Shown piece after piece: positions 34,229-46,222 of a DNA stretch of 64,000 nucleotides (its first letter is position 1; the number at the start of each line of letters is the position of its first letter). The DNA is from Sialis fuliginosa. Taxonomy: Eukaryota; Arthropoda; Insecta; Megaloptera; Sialidae. The stretch spans positions 558,001 to 622,000 of the forward strand of contig OY540814.1 of NCBI GenBank assembly GCA_961205875.1, written 5' to 3'. The position numbers were made by a program, and so were the translations under genes. Below the pieces are notes generated by a model. The model was given only the letters and a program-made list of their open reading frames with translations. It had not been told where the DNA came from and searched no databases.

Positions 34229-34422
34229 TAGGGTAACCAGATTTTAGTTTTGGTAAACCCTGAAATGTAAATGAAGACCCGTTTTTATTTTTTTAAATCT
34301 TTTTTATTTTTTTTTATTCGTTTTATTTTTATTTTCATAAAATTTATTACCATAATCTGCACTTTTGCACTTTGTGCCCCCTGCTGTATTTTTTTTTGAA
34401 AACCGGAGACTTGGTCACCCTA
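34229..34422. mobile_element. hAT-type MITE, TAGGGTAACCA ends
   Basis: 194 bp, TAGGGTAACCAGATTTTAG ... CTTGGTCACCCTA, flanked by an exact 8-bp CTCACGAC (34221-34228, 34423-34430). The left flank is itself a short CTCACGA tandem, so the duplication is slightly less secure than elsewhere. Confidence 0.85.
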
Positions 34423-34622
34423 CTCACGACTCACGCAGTGTAATTATTTTATTATTCCTAAATGGTAAGAGATATTAAAAAAATGTCGAAATTACTCCAA
34501 TCATTTAGCCCCCCCCCCCAATAAATCAACTGTTTATACAATTAATTAAAAAAGGTTATTAACAAACAATATTTAAAATAAAATCTATTTTAACAAGCTG
34601 GTAGTGACTTTTAGGACACCTA

Positions 34623-35195
34623 CAGTACCGTATTTAGGGGGGGGAGGAACCAGAACGACCGCCCGGGGCGCTAGGCCAGGTGGGGCGGCGCACAATGGAG
34701 CATAAGTCACTTTTTTGGTTCAAATCAGTGTACAGGCTATAATTTTTGAGTAAACTTTTTTTATCTTTAAATTTTTTATCGATCTTTAAGCAAAAAATAT
34801 AGCTAAATATAAACAATGTTAATTTGTAAAAAAAATCGATTATTTGATAGCTGCTAACTAACAAATACTTATTCAGCAACCCAGAAAACCTTTAATAAGG
34901 TATTAGCTGAGATACTAGCTAATCAATTTATTTGTTGATTTATCAATTTTGATTTGTTTATAATAGGGGAAGGAGGTCTTGACGGTCTTAAGGCATTTGA
35001 CAGTCTTAAAGTTAATGATGTAAGTTATATTTAAAAAAAAAGTTTGAATCTGTAGGATCTCGCCAGCTGAGATATTAATTATTCAACTTATTTGTTAATT
35101 GACATTTTCGGTGATTTTTTAACATTTTTTTAGGGGGAGATAGGGCAGAAAAATAAATCTCGCCCAGGGCGCCAGATTTATTAAGGCCGGCAATG
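34623..35195 (+). mobile_element. hAT-type MITE, CAGTACCGTATTTAGG ends
   Basis: 573 bp with an exact 8-bp duplication GACACCTA (34615-34622, 35196-35203). The left end CAGTACCGTATTTAGG and the right end, inverse CATTGCCGGCCTTAATAAAT, are diverged. CCGCCCGGGGCGC near the left mirrors CGCCCAGGGCGCC near the right. Non-coding. Confidence 0.85.
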
Positions 35196-35450
35196 GACAC
35201 CTATAAAGTGTTAATTTATTATTTGAAAATCTATTCGAACTATTTAAGATATCAGTTAAAATTGTAAATTTTTTTTTCATGAATTTTTTTTAATTGTTCA
35301 AACAATTGATTTATTGGGGGTGCCAAATGATAGATCTAAATGAGTGGAGTAATGTTTGTTATTACATTTTTTTTAAATCTCTCACCGTTTAGGAATAATA
35401 AGATGGTCGTGAGTAGTACGGAGTATTTTTTTAAATATTATTTGTTTATA

Positions 35451-35990
35451 AGGTACTAGCACCAATTATGGTCGCTATAAGAGCAAGATTTACTGTTTTT
35501 GTGATTGACGGGCTTCGTTTCTGTAATTCTCATCAACTCATGTTACTAATAACAATTTATTTAATCAATTTAATTACCAAAGTCCGCAAATATAGTTTAT
35601 TTTTTAAAATTATATCCTTTTATTTTATTAATGTTTTTTCTTTCCAGTGATGGATAAAGTAAAACCAGTAATGAGCACGCAGTGATGGACACTTTCTCAT
35701 GATAAGTACTACGACACAAAAGTTATAAAAGAAAGTATCGTCAAATTTGAAACAATGTAAAGCAGTTGCTATAATAATATAATAATTAATAAATAAATTA
35801 TACTAATAATTAGTTTAAATATCCACCATTAATTGTCATCAAATCACGCTGTAAGACAGTTAAATGTATATAGATTAATATTCAGAAATGGTAGTAATCA
35901 AATATCAACACATATTTCTAATTCAGTACATTTAATTATTTAAAAAAATAGCTATTACTGGGGTCATATCCAAGACTGGTTCTAGTACCT
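35451..35990 (-). mobile_element. AGGTACTGG-family MITE, complete copy
   Basis: AGGTACTAGCACCAATTATG ... CAAGACTGGTTCTAGTACCT, flanked by TA on both sides. Interior complete. Confidence 0.85.
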
Positions 35991-35992
35991 TA

Positions 35993-36391
35993 TACGTGAA
36001 CATAAATAAACGATACTGCATTTATATTCAGAAAACTATAGTTTATATTTTCGTTTACTTACCAAACAAAATAAATATTTGAACACAGATATTTATACAA
36101 AATCACAAATTATAATAAATGAAATAATTTTATAAAACACTAAAATAATAAATACCATTAAATAATTATAATTAAATCATACCATGGGAAAATACACCAT
36201 GAAGATTTTTTATTCATTGTATTAAAATGCTCTAATCTTATTGTTAATTTCATCGTCAAATTCACAGAGGCCGTGAACTAGATGTCATTTTTTTTAAACG
36301 ACCTGTATATTATATTATGTATTCACCATTCTTTTATTATATTTTGTCAACAATAACAATACTATAGCTTCCGTTAAAAATAAACAAACAT
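35993..36391. other. AT-rich unassigned
   Basis: No element or gene recognised. Confidence 0.4.
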
Positions 36392-36393
36392 TA

Positions 36394-36899
36394 TGAGGTC
36401 GAGCGGGGTAAATATGTATGAAACACGAAAAAATTTGGATAAAAGTGAAACAAGCTTGCAACTAAGAAACTAATTTGTTTATAGGAGAATTATAAAAACA
36501 TCATCATTAAAGGTTTGTTAAAGCCACCTGAAAATATGAATCGCCAAAGATTTCCCCGTTAGTCGATGTCAAAACGTGTGAATTAAATTTTAAATTTTTG
36601 CACATAACTTTCTGTATAGCTCAGATATTAATTATAGTTACAATTTCACATTGATATGCCACAAAGAAGATTTTCTTTTAATTTTTAGATAAATATTTTC
36701 CATTAGAGGCCTGTTTCACTTTTTCCCAAATTAGAGGTTAAAAATGAAACACAGTTTTTTGATTTTTAAAGTACAGTTCAAATGACGTAAGTATTTAAAA
36801 GGATTATTCATAAGCGCATCTAGTATGAACTTGTATCATGAACTGTCAAAAAATATGAAAGATTTGTATTTTGTTTCACTTTTACCCCAGTTGACCCTG
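36394..36899. mobile_element. TA-flanked MITE, GGTCRANYGGGGTAAA ends
   Basis: 506 bp. The left end TGAGGTCGAGCGGGGTAAA is inverted and diverged relative to the right end TTTACCCCAGTTGACCCTG, and TA lies on both sides (36392-36393, 36900-36901). GTGAAACA-type motifs lie inside both ends. Probably a Tc1/mariner/pogo-type non-autonomous element, older than its neighbours. Confidence 0.65.
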
Positions 36900-36901
36900 T
36901 A

Positions 36902-37299
36902 TGTAAATAACTAGAGATTGGAAAAATAGTTTTTCAACTATTATTGTAATTTTTATTACACATCTCCACCGTTTTCAGAAAACTGGTTTGATTGAACACA
37001 ATTTGAAATCAACTATTTGCGACACTTTTTACTGCTTCGTTTGCACTAATTATTATTAAATCGTAAAAAAAAACTATTTTCCTAAAAAAATTCAACTAGT
37101 ACCTAACTATTTCATTGAAAATAACAACTATTTTCCCAATAAAAAAATTCATATCATGAATATTCTGATTCATTCGATTTAAATTATGTACCTGATACAA
37201 AATATATTTACTGGTATTTTAAAACGTGATAACAACTTCACTTATTTAATAAATATATATATATAAATGAAACCTACAATAAGAATTGGTGGGCACAAA
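36902..37299. other. AT-rich unassigned
   Basis: A TATA-rich stretch at 37250-37266 lies 40-60 bp from the GC island that follows. No gene. Confidence 0.4.
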
Positions 37300-37560
37300 C
37301 TAAACTAAGCACTGATTCACTTGCAACAATGTGTATTGTTGTAACACGGGACAGATAGACATACAACACGCACTAAAAACGAGCTAGCGAGCGGAGAAAC
37401 GCGCGATAGAGTGTTTACAATACGCCAGATCATTTGGCACTGAACAAGTAAAGCAGTCGGCGGTTCTCTCACCACGGCGTGTGTGATATCGCGGATGAGG
37501 TCGGCGCATGCGCTTTGGAGAACCACCCTAACGCAACCCCCTCAGTGCGCCTTGTTTTCT
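37300..37560. promoter_or_regulatory. GC-rich promoter-like island with GCGCATGCGC palindrome
   Basis: About 230 bp of non-repetitive, CpG-containing sequence in an AT-rich setting. GCGCATGCGC at 37504-37513 is a perfect match to the NRF-1-type palindrome (bound in insects by the homologue erect wing), a signature of promoters of broadly expressed genes. Nearby are CGAGCTAGCGAGCGG and TCAGTGCGCC (initiator-like TCAGT). Direction and target gene unknown. The minus-strand frame at 37317-37526 is not recognisable. Confidence 0.35.
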
Positions 37561-38157
37561 GATTTGACTTGATTCGATGAGGGCGAATATGACAGCCGAA
37601 TCATTTTACACGCTTCTCGAAACTGATTATCGCCAGCTGTCCCGTATGAATTATTGATAAGAGATATATGTATTTCGGCGGTAATTCGAATTTGTGAAAT
37701 AAAATGACGTGCAATTGCTTTTAGACAGACGCGTGTATTTATATGCGGACGCGCAAATTTTGTTTGACAGATTTAATAAGGACGATCGTGGGATAAACGG
37801 GAATTTAATATCGGATTGATAAATTCAATTACATTTTATGAAATTTTTTTTTATTATTATTTTGATCATTTTGATAAAGTTCGTAGACAAAATATGTTAT
37901 TTCAATAACTCCCCCCCCCCCTATTTTTTTGAATTTTTTCTAAATGTCTAAGTTTTAAGATCTTTCAAACCAGGAGTTATTTTAAGAAAAATTAACGTCT
38001 TTTTTTTCTCTACACTTACACTTTTTTATGTTTTTCTTTCTATTTGCAATTTTTCAAATATCTACACAAACTAGCTTTTACAACTGCAGTTTTCATTTTT
38101 GGAATTACGAAAACAAGCTACAACTACACACTAAAATAACCCCTGTTCCAAACCATA
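37561..38157. other. unassigned
   Basis: First ~230 bp moderately GC (ACAGACGCGTG, GGACGATCGTGGG), possibly still part of the promoter region. Then AT-rich with a poly-C run at 37911-37921. Confidence 0.4.
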
Positions 38158-38430
38158 AGGTACTGGCACCAGTTATGGCCACTATAAGAGCAAGGTTTTA
38201 CTGTTTTTGTGATTGGCGGACTTATTTTTTTATAAATCTCGTCAACTCATGTTACTAATAAAACAACTAACTCTTTATTTAATCAATTTAATTACCAAAG
38301 CCACCAAACATAGTTTGTTTTTTTAAATGAGCATTTAATTTTGTTTATGTTTTTTCTCCAGTAATGAACACGCAGTGATGGACACTTGATAATGATTACA
38401 AAATGATAATTACTACGACATAAAAGTAAG
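38158..38430 (-). mobile_element. AGGTACTGG-family MITE, half copy
   Basis: AGGTACTGGCACCAGTTATG through GATGGACACTTGATAATG, then diverges. About half the element. Confidence 0.8.
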
Positions 38431-38578
38431 TAACGGTATACAAAATATATAACAGCAGTTGTAAAACAATGGTTCTGAAACTTTTTTTCAGTGACGGCAA
38501 ACTAATATTTTTTTTGCAACTTAAAAGTGTCAAAAATAACGATTTTGGAAATATTTATGAATATAATAAGGTACTGGT

Positions 38579-39116
38579 ACCAGTTATGCCCGTTATAAGA
38601 AGCAAGGTTTACTGTTTTTGTGATTGACGGGCTTCTTTTTTGTGATTCTCTTGAATTAATGTTACTAATAAAACAACTAACTTTATTACCAAAAGTCCGG
38701 AAATATAGTTTGTTTTTTAAATTATAGCCCTTTATTTTATTTATGTTTTTTCTCCAATAATGGATAAGGTAAAATCAGTAATGAGCACGCAGTGATGGAC
38801 ACTATAATGATTACAAAATGATAAGTACTGCGACACACAAGATATAAAAGAAAGAATCGTCTGTGAAACAATGTAAAGCAGTTACTATGATAATATAATA
38901 ATTAATAAATACATTTTACTAATAATTAGTTTAAATGTCCACCATTTTGACACCTATTGGTCGATTGTCATCAAATCACGCTGTAAGACAGTTAAATGTA
39001 TATAGATTAATATTCAGAAATGGTAGTAATCAAATATCAACAAGTATTTCTAATTCAGTACATTTAATTTAAAAATAGCCATTACTGGGATCATATCCAA
39101 GACTGGTGCCAAACCT
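38579..39116 (-). mobile_element. AGGTACTGG-family MITE, complete copy
   Basis: TA-AGGTACTGGTACCAGTTATG to CCAAGACTGGTGCCAAACCT. It lies 150 bp from the previous half copy in the same orientation. Confidence 0.85.
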
Positions 39117-39766
39117 TTTTATTTGAATCCTATATATTTTTATATTTTTGTTTATTTTCAGTTGTTTGTTTTTCTTTATTATATCAAATCAATTAAATGA
39201 AATAATCCATAAAAAGTTAAAAATATAACAAAAGTAAGTATTCATATAAAAATATTTATACCTATAAAAAACAATATTCCATGTTTGGAGCATATTAAAC
39301 AAAAGATAATAAATAAACACCGAATAAAAATCAGTTTTTTACAAACATAACATAAATGAATATCTGTTACTTTTAAATTACAAAAAATGAACATAAAAAG
39401 AACAATTTATGTTACGTATTATAGATTAATATATGATATTATGTATTTACATGTTATACCTTCATATGTATTATATTTTGTTCTCATATAATGCATGATT
39501 TCTGTTCGACAAATATAACCGTTTAGAAAACTATAATATACAAGTTTAATGATGTTTTCTACATAAAAATCAGTGGTGGCCGGTTTTATGTCAAATATAA
39601 ATAATTAAAATAGCATGGCTTGGCCATAAAACGCACACCCTCTAGCCTTTTGAAACTATCGTTTTTTGAAGGATGTTTAAAAAATGGTAATGTTCTTATC
39701 TACTCTCATTTCTTGTAAAAAAATTGATGTTAATAGTAATAAATGACGTAACCTCACTTTCAAGTA
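39117..39766. other. AT-rich unassigned
   Basis: No element or gene recognised. Confidence 0.4.
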
Positions 39767-39769
39767 TAA

Positions 39770-40101
39770 TGTCCGGTATCATAAAGGACCTAACAAATTT
39801 GTTAGCTAACAAACACTTTCAACTGAGATATCAAACATATATGACAGTTCTTTTGGAGTTTGTTGATGACTTTGACAAGTTTCGCGCACGCGTTGAAGGT
39901 AAATACAAACGGTATTAAAACAGTGGTGATGTTATGAAAATTATTTTGTACGGTCAAAGATGCCAACTGTGTTATAATTAGTTGAAGTGTCACTGCTCTA
40001 AATTCCATAACTAATCCATAGATACTAGTACAGTATTAATACCCCATTTGAATGTAATTGCTAGCTAACAAATTTTGTTAGGTCCTTTATGATACCGGAC
40101 A
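39770..40101 (-). mobile_element. Harbinger-like MITE, copy D
   Basis: 332 bp, TGTCCGGTATCATAAAGGAC ... GGTCCTTTATGATACCGGACA, with exact TAA on both sides (39767-39769, 40102-40104). The outermost 20 bases are perfectly inverted, making this the best-preserved copy. The minus-strand frame at 39802-40008 reads MEFRAVTLQ, TVQNNFHN, VLIPFVFTF. Confidence 0.9.
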
Positions 40102-40104
40102 TAA

Positions 40105-40465
40105 GTAAAACAATTTGTCACAAAAGAATAAATAAATACAGAACCTGAAAAACATATTCCACAAATAATAAATAATACATTTTAATTTATCATAATACGT
40201 TAATCTTACAATTATAATTTTTCAGAATTAACATTAAATTTCAACAAAAAAAAAAAAAAACATCCCATACCAACAATGAAACATATGAAATTCATAACAC
40301 AGAACAATATCCAGATGTTTATTACCGTCGTATATTTTCATAGAAAAACGTATCAAACAATAAGTGACAATAACATAATTTAATACAATACAAAATTTAA
40401 ATGTACATTTTTTAGCTATAATGACAGATGTAAGTAAATGTATAAAACATGTCAGTTCGCGCAAC
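40105..40465. other. AT-rich unassigned
   Basis: A poly-A run at about 40245-40260. No gene. Confidence 0.4.
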
Positions 40466-40833
40466 GGTCGCGCCTAGTGGATATTTTTCAAACTTTCCTG
40501 AACCACTATATATTTGCCAAAAATTTTGACGTTAAAATACGTAATTTTTTTAAAATAAACTGCAAATTTCCTTACTTTTAGTTTTCCGATTTGGCTGAGT
40601 TTTAATAGGGTTCTATTCTGCAAATAGATTAAGCGAATTCAAAAGGTTTAATGTTAATTCATTACGTATTGCGAGCTGTAGTGTGTTGCCGTGATGTAAA
40701 AATGAGTCTAAAACGACAAATTGAACTTTGTTTATATTTTTATGACAGAAAATTAAAAACAATCGATATTAAATTAAGTGAATATGGAGACTGCAATGTT
40801 CTCTTTCAGAAAATGTAAACTTTTAAGTGGGTT
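40466..40833 (+). repeat. ~360-bp interspersed repeat, copy 2
   Basis: Nearly identical to 2641-3003. It is fused on its right to a family R repeat, whereas copy 1 lies a short distance upstream of an inverted family R repeat. The two units may be linked in one larger element. Confidence 0.75.
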
Positions 40834-40837
40834 TTAG

Positions 40838-41522
40838 ACAAAAAAATGTTCTCCGATTTCAAAATTTTAAATTGATCTTTCGGTTTCACGTCAAGACAAA
40901 CACTTTTCGTTTCGTGTCTGACTGTCTGTCCGTGTGTCCGTCCGTCTGTCCCCTGAATCCTTCTCACACGCATAACTCATGAACCACAGAACCGATATTG
41001 TTGAAACTTGGTCGGATGGTTGGGTTTGGTTTGAGGACGGTCCCATTTCAAAATCATCAAAATCGTGTGTAAGGGGGAGGAGTGACACTCCAAAATATTT
41101 ATTTTTTCAAGATATCTCAAGAACGACACATATTACGTGAAAATTTTGTAGAATATTTTTTGTAGAGCATTAAATTTCCTATAATATGGTTCTACAACCT
41201 TAATATTCCCTTACAAAGATTTGTCTCAATTTATTTTTAAAAATCGTGTTTTGTTTTTCTGAATTGATATTTGCTTGGTCATATTAAATGTCATTTTGCA
41301 TTTTTGTAAAAAAATTAAAAATATACGAAAAAATAATCAGGTGCGTCTTAAGAAAAATTTCGAACTAATATTTTTTAGTAAAATTGTATAAAAATTAAAT
41401 GGTTAACCAATTCCAGGCAATTTATCTAAACACTATCGGTTTTTATTTAAATTGTTGAATAATTAACTACCTTTGATGAATTTGGCACGAGGAAGCACTG
41501 TGCATTTACTTGGCAGATGTTT
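40838..41522 (-). repeat. interspersed repeat family R, copy 5
   Basis: Starts inside the family (AAAATGTTCTCCGATTTC) and runs to GAGGAAGCACTGTGCATTTA. It includes the (TCTG)n(TCCG)n tract at 40915-40950. Confidence 0.8.
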
Positions 41523-42164
41523 TTTAATTTGTATAAGCAATTGATTTGTTAAGGGTGCTAAATGGTAGATTTAAATAATTGTAGTAATTTTTGCTTCAAT
41601 ATTTTTTTAATATCTTTTACTATTTAGGAATAATAAAATTGATATTAAATTATTTATTAAATTTCTACAAATCGTATTAAATTAGGAAACTAAAATAAAC
41701 AATGTAGACTTCCCATACATTTTATTATCGACCCGTCACTGGTAAGAACTATAATTTTTGTAGACGTTAATTGCCTTCATTTTGTCCCATTTGGCAAGAA
41801 TATTTTTTGTACAGATTTTTTGTGTTTCTATTTTTAGCACATGAAGATCGCTGTTGACTATAAATTTTAATTATATAAAACTAAATTTGACTGAATATGT
41901 TATTATTTATTAAAATTGCACTTAATAACCACTACAAAAGTCGTAATAATATTCCATATGTTATTAAATTAATTTTATAATATTTTGTGAAAATAATTTT
42001 TGTTTTACATAAACTGAGTTATATCTCGAATGTTGATTTTATTTATATGTTATGTAAATAATTTAAACATAGTAAACCTTGTTTTTTACTTCAGGCTACA
42101 AAATTGTTAATAAATACAGTAGTTTTAAATTTTTTTACATAATGGTTTTCCATTTTATATTATA
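41523..42164. other. AT-rich unassigned
   Basis: No element or gene recognised. Confidence 0.4.
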
Positions 42165-43190
42165 CTAGCGCATTGGACCCGGTGTTACCCGGGGATATTA
42201 ATTTAATTAAACATTAAGTAATCATACCCACCCAATATGCTCACCCAGCGTTCCCACCTAACATGCTCATAACACAGGGTTCGCTGCAAATTGTTTTTTT
42301 CCGGCTTCATGAAATTTGCACAAAATACCCACAAATTATACACCCAAACCTAACCTATCCATAAGTGAAAACCGGAATAAAATCCATTAAGTAGTTATTG
42401 AAAAAATCGTGTAAAATTATATTTTCAAACTCCCAGGAAACACCAGGTCTTGTCTTAGAATTTGTATGAAAATCAAAAATAAATAAATAAATAGGTAAGC
42501 AACAATCATAATAATTAATTTCGATATTTTACCTTTCTTGGAAGTGAATTGTTTCTTTATATTTCAATTTTCAATTAATATATATATTTCAAAATATTTA
42601 ATTGAAAAGGAAAAAAACTCATCGAATAGTGAAATAAAAAAGGGTAGTCACATTTGAAAAAAATGAGTTTTATCATTTTGAAGATTACAAAGTTTGACAT
42701 TTTTTTATTAATACCCTGTAGAACTAAATTAAAATTGTTTATTATCAAAATGTTACTCTTTACCAGGACTAACATTATTGCTAAAAAAATTCATCGCTTA
42801 CGATTTTTTATGGTTGATCCTGAATATGGATTATTTTTCGGAAAAAAATTATAATTTGGCAACACTGTCACTAAATTAAAAAATTAACAGACATTAATGT
42901 AGAGGTTAAGAAACGACATCGGAAGACTTAAAACGTTACAGAGTATTCCATTTAAAAAAATCTTTGTTTTTGTTATAGCCCAAAAATGGGACACCCTGTA
43001 TTGTTGAAAATAATTTTACGATGTTGATCTTTTCAAACCAATAATATTATGTACGAAACTTTGTTTTCTATCTCCTACGGGAAGTGCGCTAGGAAAGCCG
43101 GACGCACTATTGAACTACCCTGTATAGATATTATTTGCTTGCACTTTTCTTAATTTTCGTTATTAGTTCCTTAACCCTAAGAAAACTAAT
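42165..43190. other. mixed repeat remnants
   Basis: TACTAGCGCATTGGACCCGG at 42164-42183 looks like the head of another 'tactag..cccgg' repeat. TGGGACACCCTGTATTGTTG at about 42988 and ACTACCCTGTATAGAT at about 43115 are inverted 'acagggt' repeat ends. No complete element or gene defined. Confidence 0.45.
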
Positions 43191-43939
43191 TAGTAGAGGG
43201 AATAGAGATATAAAAAGTGATGAATAGTGATGCATTCGGGAAGTTGGATTTTCTCTTTATATGTTCGAAGATTAGTTGAAAATCAAAAATTTGTACGTTC
43301 CGAGAAAATGGCATAATTGTGCATTTTTGATACATTTCAAGTGTATCGCTATACTGTTTTTGAAATATCTCCATTTCTATAGGTCGTAGGAAAATAAAAA
43401 AAAATATTAAAATACTTATAAGTTAATAGACTATAGAACTGCATAGGTAGCGTTACTTTTCAAACGCATCATAACCTCAAAAATAAAAAAATTGTCGAAA
43501 AACATTTTTTATCACTAATAATTCAATAATTAACGTACAAATGAAGGGATTTTTACGAACATAAGAGGAAATATGTATTTTTATGTTATAAATACATGAT
43601 AAAATTTAAAAAAATAAAATTCGATTTTTACACCCACAATCGGCCATTTTTGAAAAAAATGGAAAAACTCGCCATTTAATGAGAAAACGGCGTAGAGTAA
43701 TATTTTTTTTTTTTTAATAGTAGACTTTTTTATGTACTTTCTTGTGAACATATGCCAAAATCTGTTAAATAAATTAAAATATTGAAATGTATCAAAAATG
43801 CACAATTATGCAATTTTCTCGGGACGCACATGGCCAATTTTTTCAAATTTTTGATTTTTAATTCATCTTCGAACATATTATAAAGAGAAAATCCAACTTC
43901 CCGAATGCATCAGTTCAAAATGCTCATTTCCCTCTACTA
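43191..43939. mobile_element. TIR element, TAGTAGAGGGAA ends, complete copy
   Basis: 749 bp. TAGTAGAGGG at the left is matched by CCCTCTACTA at the right. Inverted repeats extend about 170 bp (CATTCGGGAAGTTGGATTTT, TTGTGCATTTTTGATACATT). The middle is AT-rich non-coding. A second copy lacking the right end lies at 61549. The target duplication is unclear. Confidence 0.8.
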
Positions 43940-44280
43940 AATTGTTGACCGCTGTCTGTTGTAAGATCAGCTCAGTTATTTTACGTTAAGGAATTCCATT
44001 ATTTGTCCATAATAGAAAACTGTTCCACTCTGGAGAAAAACTAGTTTGTCACGGAGTTGGCGTTGCTGGGGATACGAGATGACGTCATTTTACATTGTTT
44101 CATAGTTTGTTATTTTTTAATCTTTCTTAAAAGTGACGTCCCCATGAAATATGATCTCTGATATATTTTTCTCTTTTTAGATATGTTTGTAGTCAAACAA
44201 TGCATAAAATCTATCGGTCAAGACATCAAAATATGAAAAAAAAATTCTTTATTATTATATGAATGTATCAGCTCTTACTC
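43940..44280. other. unassigned
   Basis: GGAGTTGGCGTTGCTGGGGA at about 44055 is locally GC-rich, but there is no supported exon. Confidence 0.35.
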
Positions 44281-44609
44281 AATATTATTTTTCTATTTTA
44301 TTTCGAAACCTTATTTTTCTTATAAAATTTCTAAAAACACTAAAAAGTATACATATAATAATTAAATTTAACAGTTTTTGAAGTCAGTTTTCTTTTTCTT
44401 TTTTCCTTAAAAAGTTTTTTATTGCCTTGGGATCGACTTCAAAAACAGTTAAATACATATATTATATACTTTTTAGTGTTTTTAGTTTTTTTGTCGGTTT
44501 TTTCAAGTTTTTTTTTTATATAAGCTAACGATACTTTTTCATAGTATTTTTTAATTTTTAAATTGAATAAGTTAAATAAGGTTTCGAATTAAAATAGAAA
44601 AATAATATT
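44281..44609. mobile_element. small foldback, TTTCGAAACCTTATTT arms
   Basis: AATATTATTTTTCTATTTTA at the left against AAATAGAAAAATAATATT at the right. The inner arms AAAACACTAAAAAGTATACA and TATACTTTTTAGTGTTTT enclose a loop of ~40 bp. The right arm is longer owing to an insertion near 44490-44550. Confidence 0.7.
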
Positions 44610-45049
44610 TTGATAATGCTTTGAAAATTGTATAAGCAAAAAAATGAAAACAATAATTTCAGGTATTTATATAATGTTGGCAGATTTTCAACGTTTAAAT
44701 TAAAATTCAGTAATACAGTCGGGGAACTCGTTTATTCTAAGTGTTGTTTATCTGAAATGCCGAGTTTCGTTTATTCGTAATTTTTTCTCCTCCTTCACCT
44801 CCCACCATTCTCGAGTCATGGCGTAAACGAACATATTATTGAAATTTTTTGTCGAATGAATTCATTTTGTATTCATCAGCATTTGTATTCATCTAATTGA
44901 CTGTACAATATTTTTCAAAAGATTTTAATTTTTTTGATATTCATTGCATGTTACGAACGCAATGAAAATCATATCCATAGATTTGAGGTTAGGTCAGATA
45001 GAATACATACATATTATAATTTACACTTATCACCGTCGTCACTCGTCAC

Positions 45050-46222
45050 TAGGGTTTGCAATCCCGCAATGCGGGATCCCGCATTCCCGCGGGATCCCGC
45101 ACGTTTTGGAGATTTGCGGATCCCGCACTTTTAGTGCGGGATCCGCGCGGAATTTTTTGAACATTGAATTTGTAGGTCGCGTGCGTTTTGAATACTTGTA
45201 AAGCGTAAATATGAATAAAAAAAGGTAACAATTTTGAAAAAAAAAATTAAGGTTGAGATGACTGAATATGAAACTAGTGAAGTAAATTATATCTCTTGTT
45301 ATTAGTTAAGTGGTTACACTGATTGTGAGTGCGACTCAGGCGACGAAAGAAGCTCGAACATAAAAAATACAAAAATTTAGAAGAAGAATAGCAGATTAAA
45401 TGAAAGTTAACCACAAAAATTTAATACACAAAATTCGATCTACACGATATTTTTTTAACAGTATTGTCCCTAAAATACAACCGTAAATAATGATATTTAG
45501 TGGTTTAGTTTTACGTGACATAGTATATACTAGGGTGTTTTTTATTTATTTTTAATTTTTTTTTTCGGTCCCGCTAGCCTATGTTTTAGCTCATAGATCA
45601 AACCTGTGGACGGCGCTAACCGAGTCATTTTCCTATTTGATTAAAATGGGAAAAATTACTTTTTTACTTAAGCGTAAATATCTCGTTGAAAAATTTATTT
45701 ATTTTAATTTCTTACAGAATTAAATTTCTTACAAAAAAGATCCCAAGTGCTCAAATCATAGATCGAATATTTTTAAAGATATGTTCGTTTAAACATTATC
45801 ATAAAAAGTAAAATCCAATTTTTATGATAATTTTTAAACAAACATTTCTTAAAATTTATTGGATTTATGAATTGAGTACTTAATTCTCTACAAAATATTC
45901 CCCTGAGAAATTTAAAAAAAAAATTGTTTTCAACGAGATATTCACGCGAAAGTAAAAAAGTAATTTTTCCCATGTTAATCAAATGGGAAAAAGACTCGGT
46001 TTGCGCCATTCACAGGTTTATATATACAGTACGAGTTACGTTTACGTATCATATGTTACCACTATGAAAATATTTTTCATGTTAATTGTCATGTTAACTA
46101 AATAATAGTAACTTTAAGTATGAATAACAAAATTTTTGGAAAAACTGCGGGATCCCGCGGGATTTGAGGATTTCCCGCAAAATTCCCGCGGGAAAAAAAA
46201 GTCTGCGGGATTGCAAACCCTA
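45050..46222. mobile_element. hAT-type element, TAGGGTTTGCAATCCCGC ends, nested
   Basis: 1173 bp, TAGGGTTTGCAATCCCGCA ... TGCGGGATTGCAAACCCTA, with an exact 8-bp duplication CTCGTCAC (45042-45049, 46223-46230). GCGGGATCCCGC-type palindromes are repeated near both ends, plausible transposase-binding subterminal repeats. It sits inside the 44716-46680 element and itself contains a foldback. Confidence 0.92.
45600..46019. mobile_element. foldback nested in the hAT element
   Basis: 420-bp inverted repeat: AAACCTGTGGACGGCGCTAA on the left against GCGCCATTCACAGGTTT on the right, continuing through AATTTTTCCCAT / ATGGGAAAAATT and TCTCGTTGAAAA / TTTTCAACGAGA to a hairpin centre near 45800. Confidence 0.8.

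Noticed and set aside
39580..41745. CAGTGGTGGCCGG (39580) and CCGTCACTGG (41735) as ends of one 2.1-kb hAT element
   Set aside because: Flanking 8-mers do not match and the terminal similarity is only a few bases.
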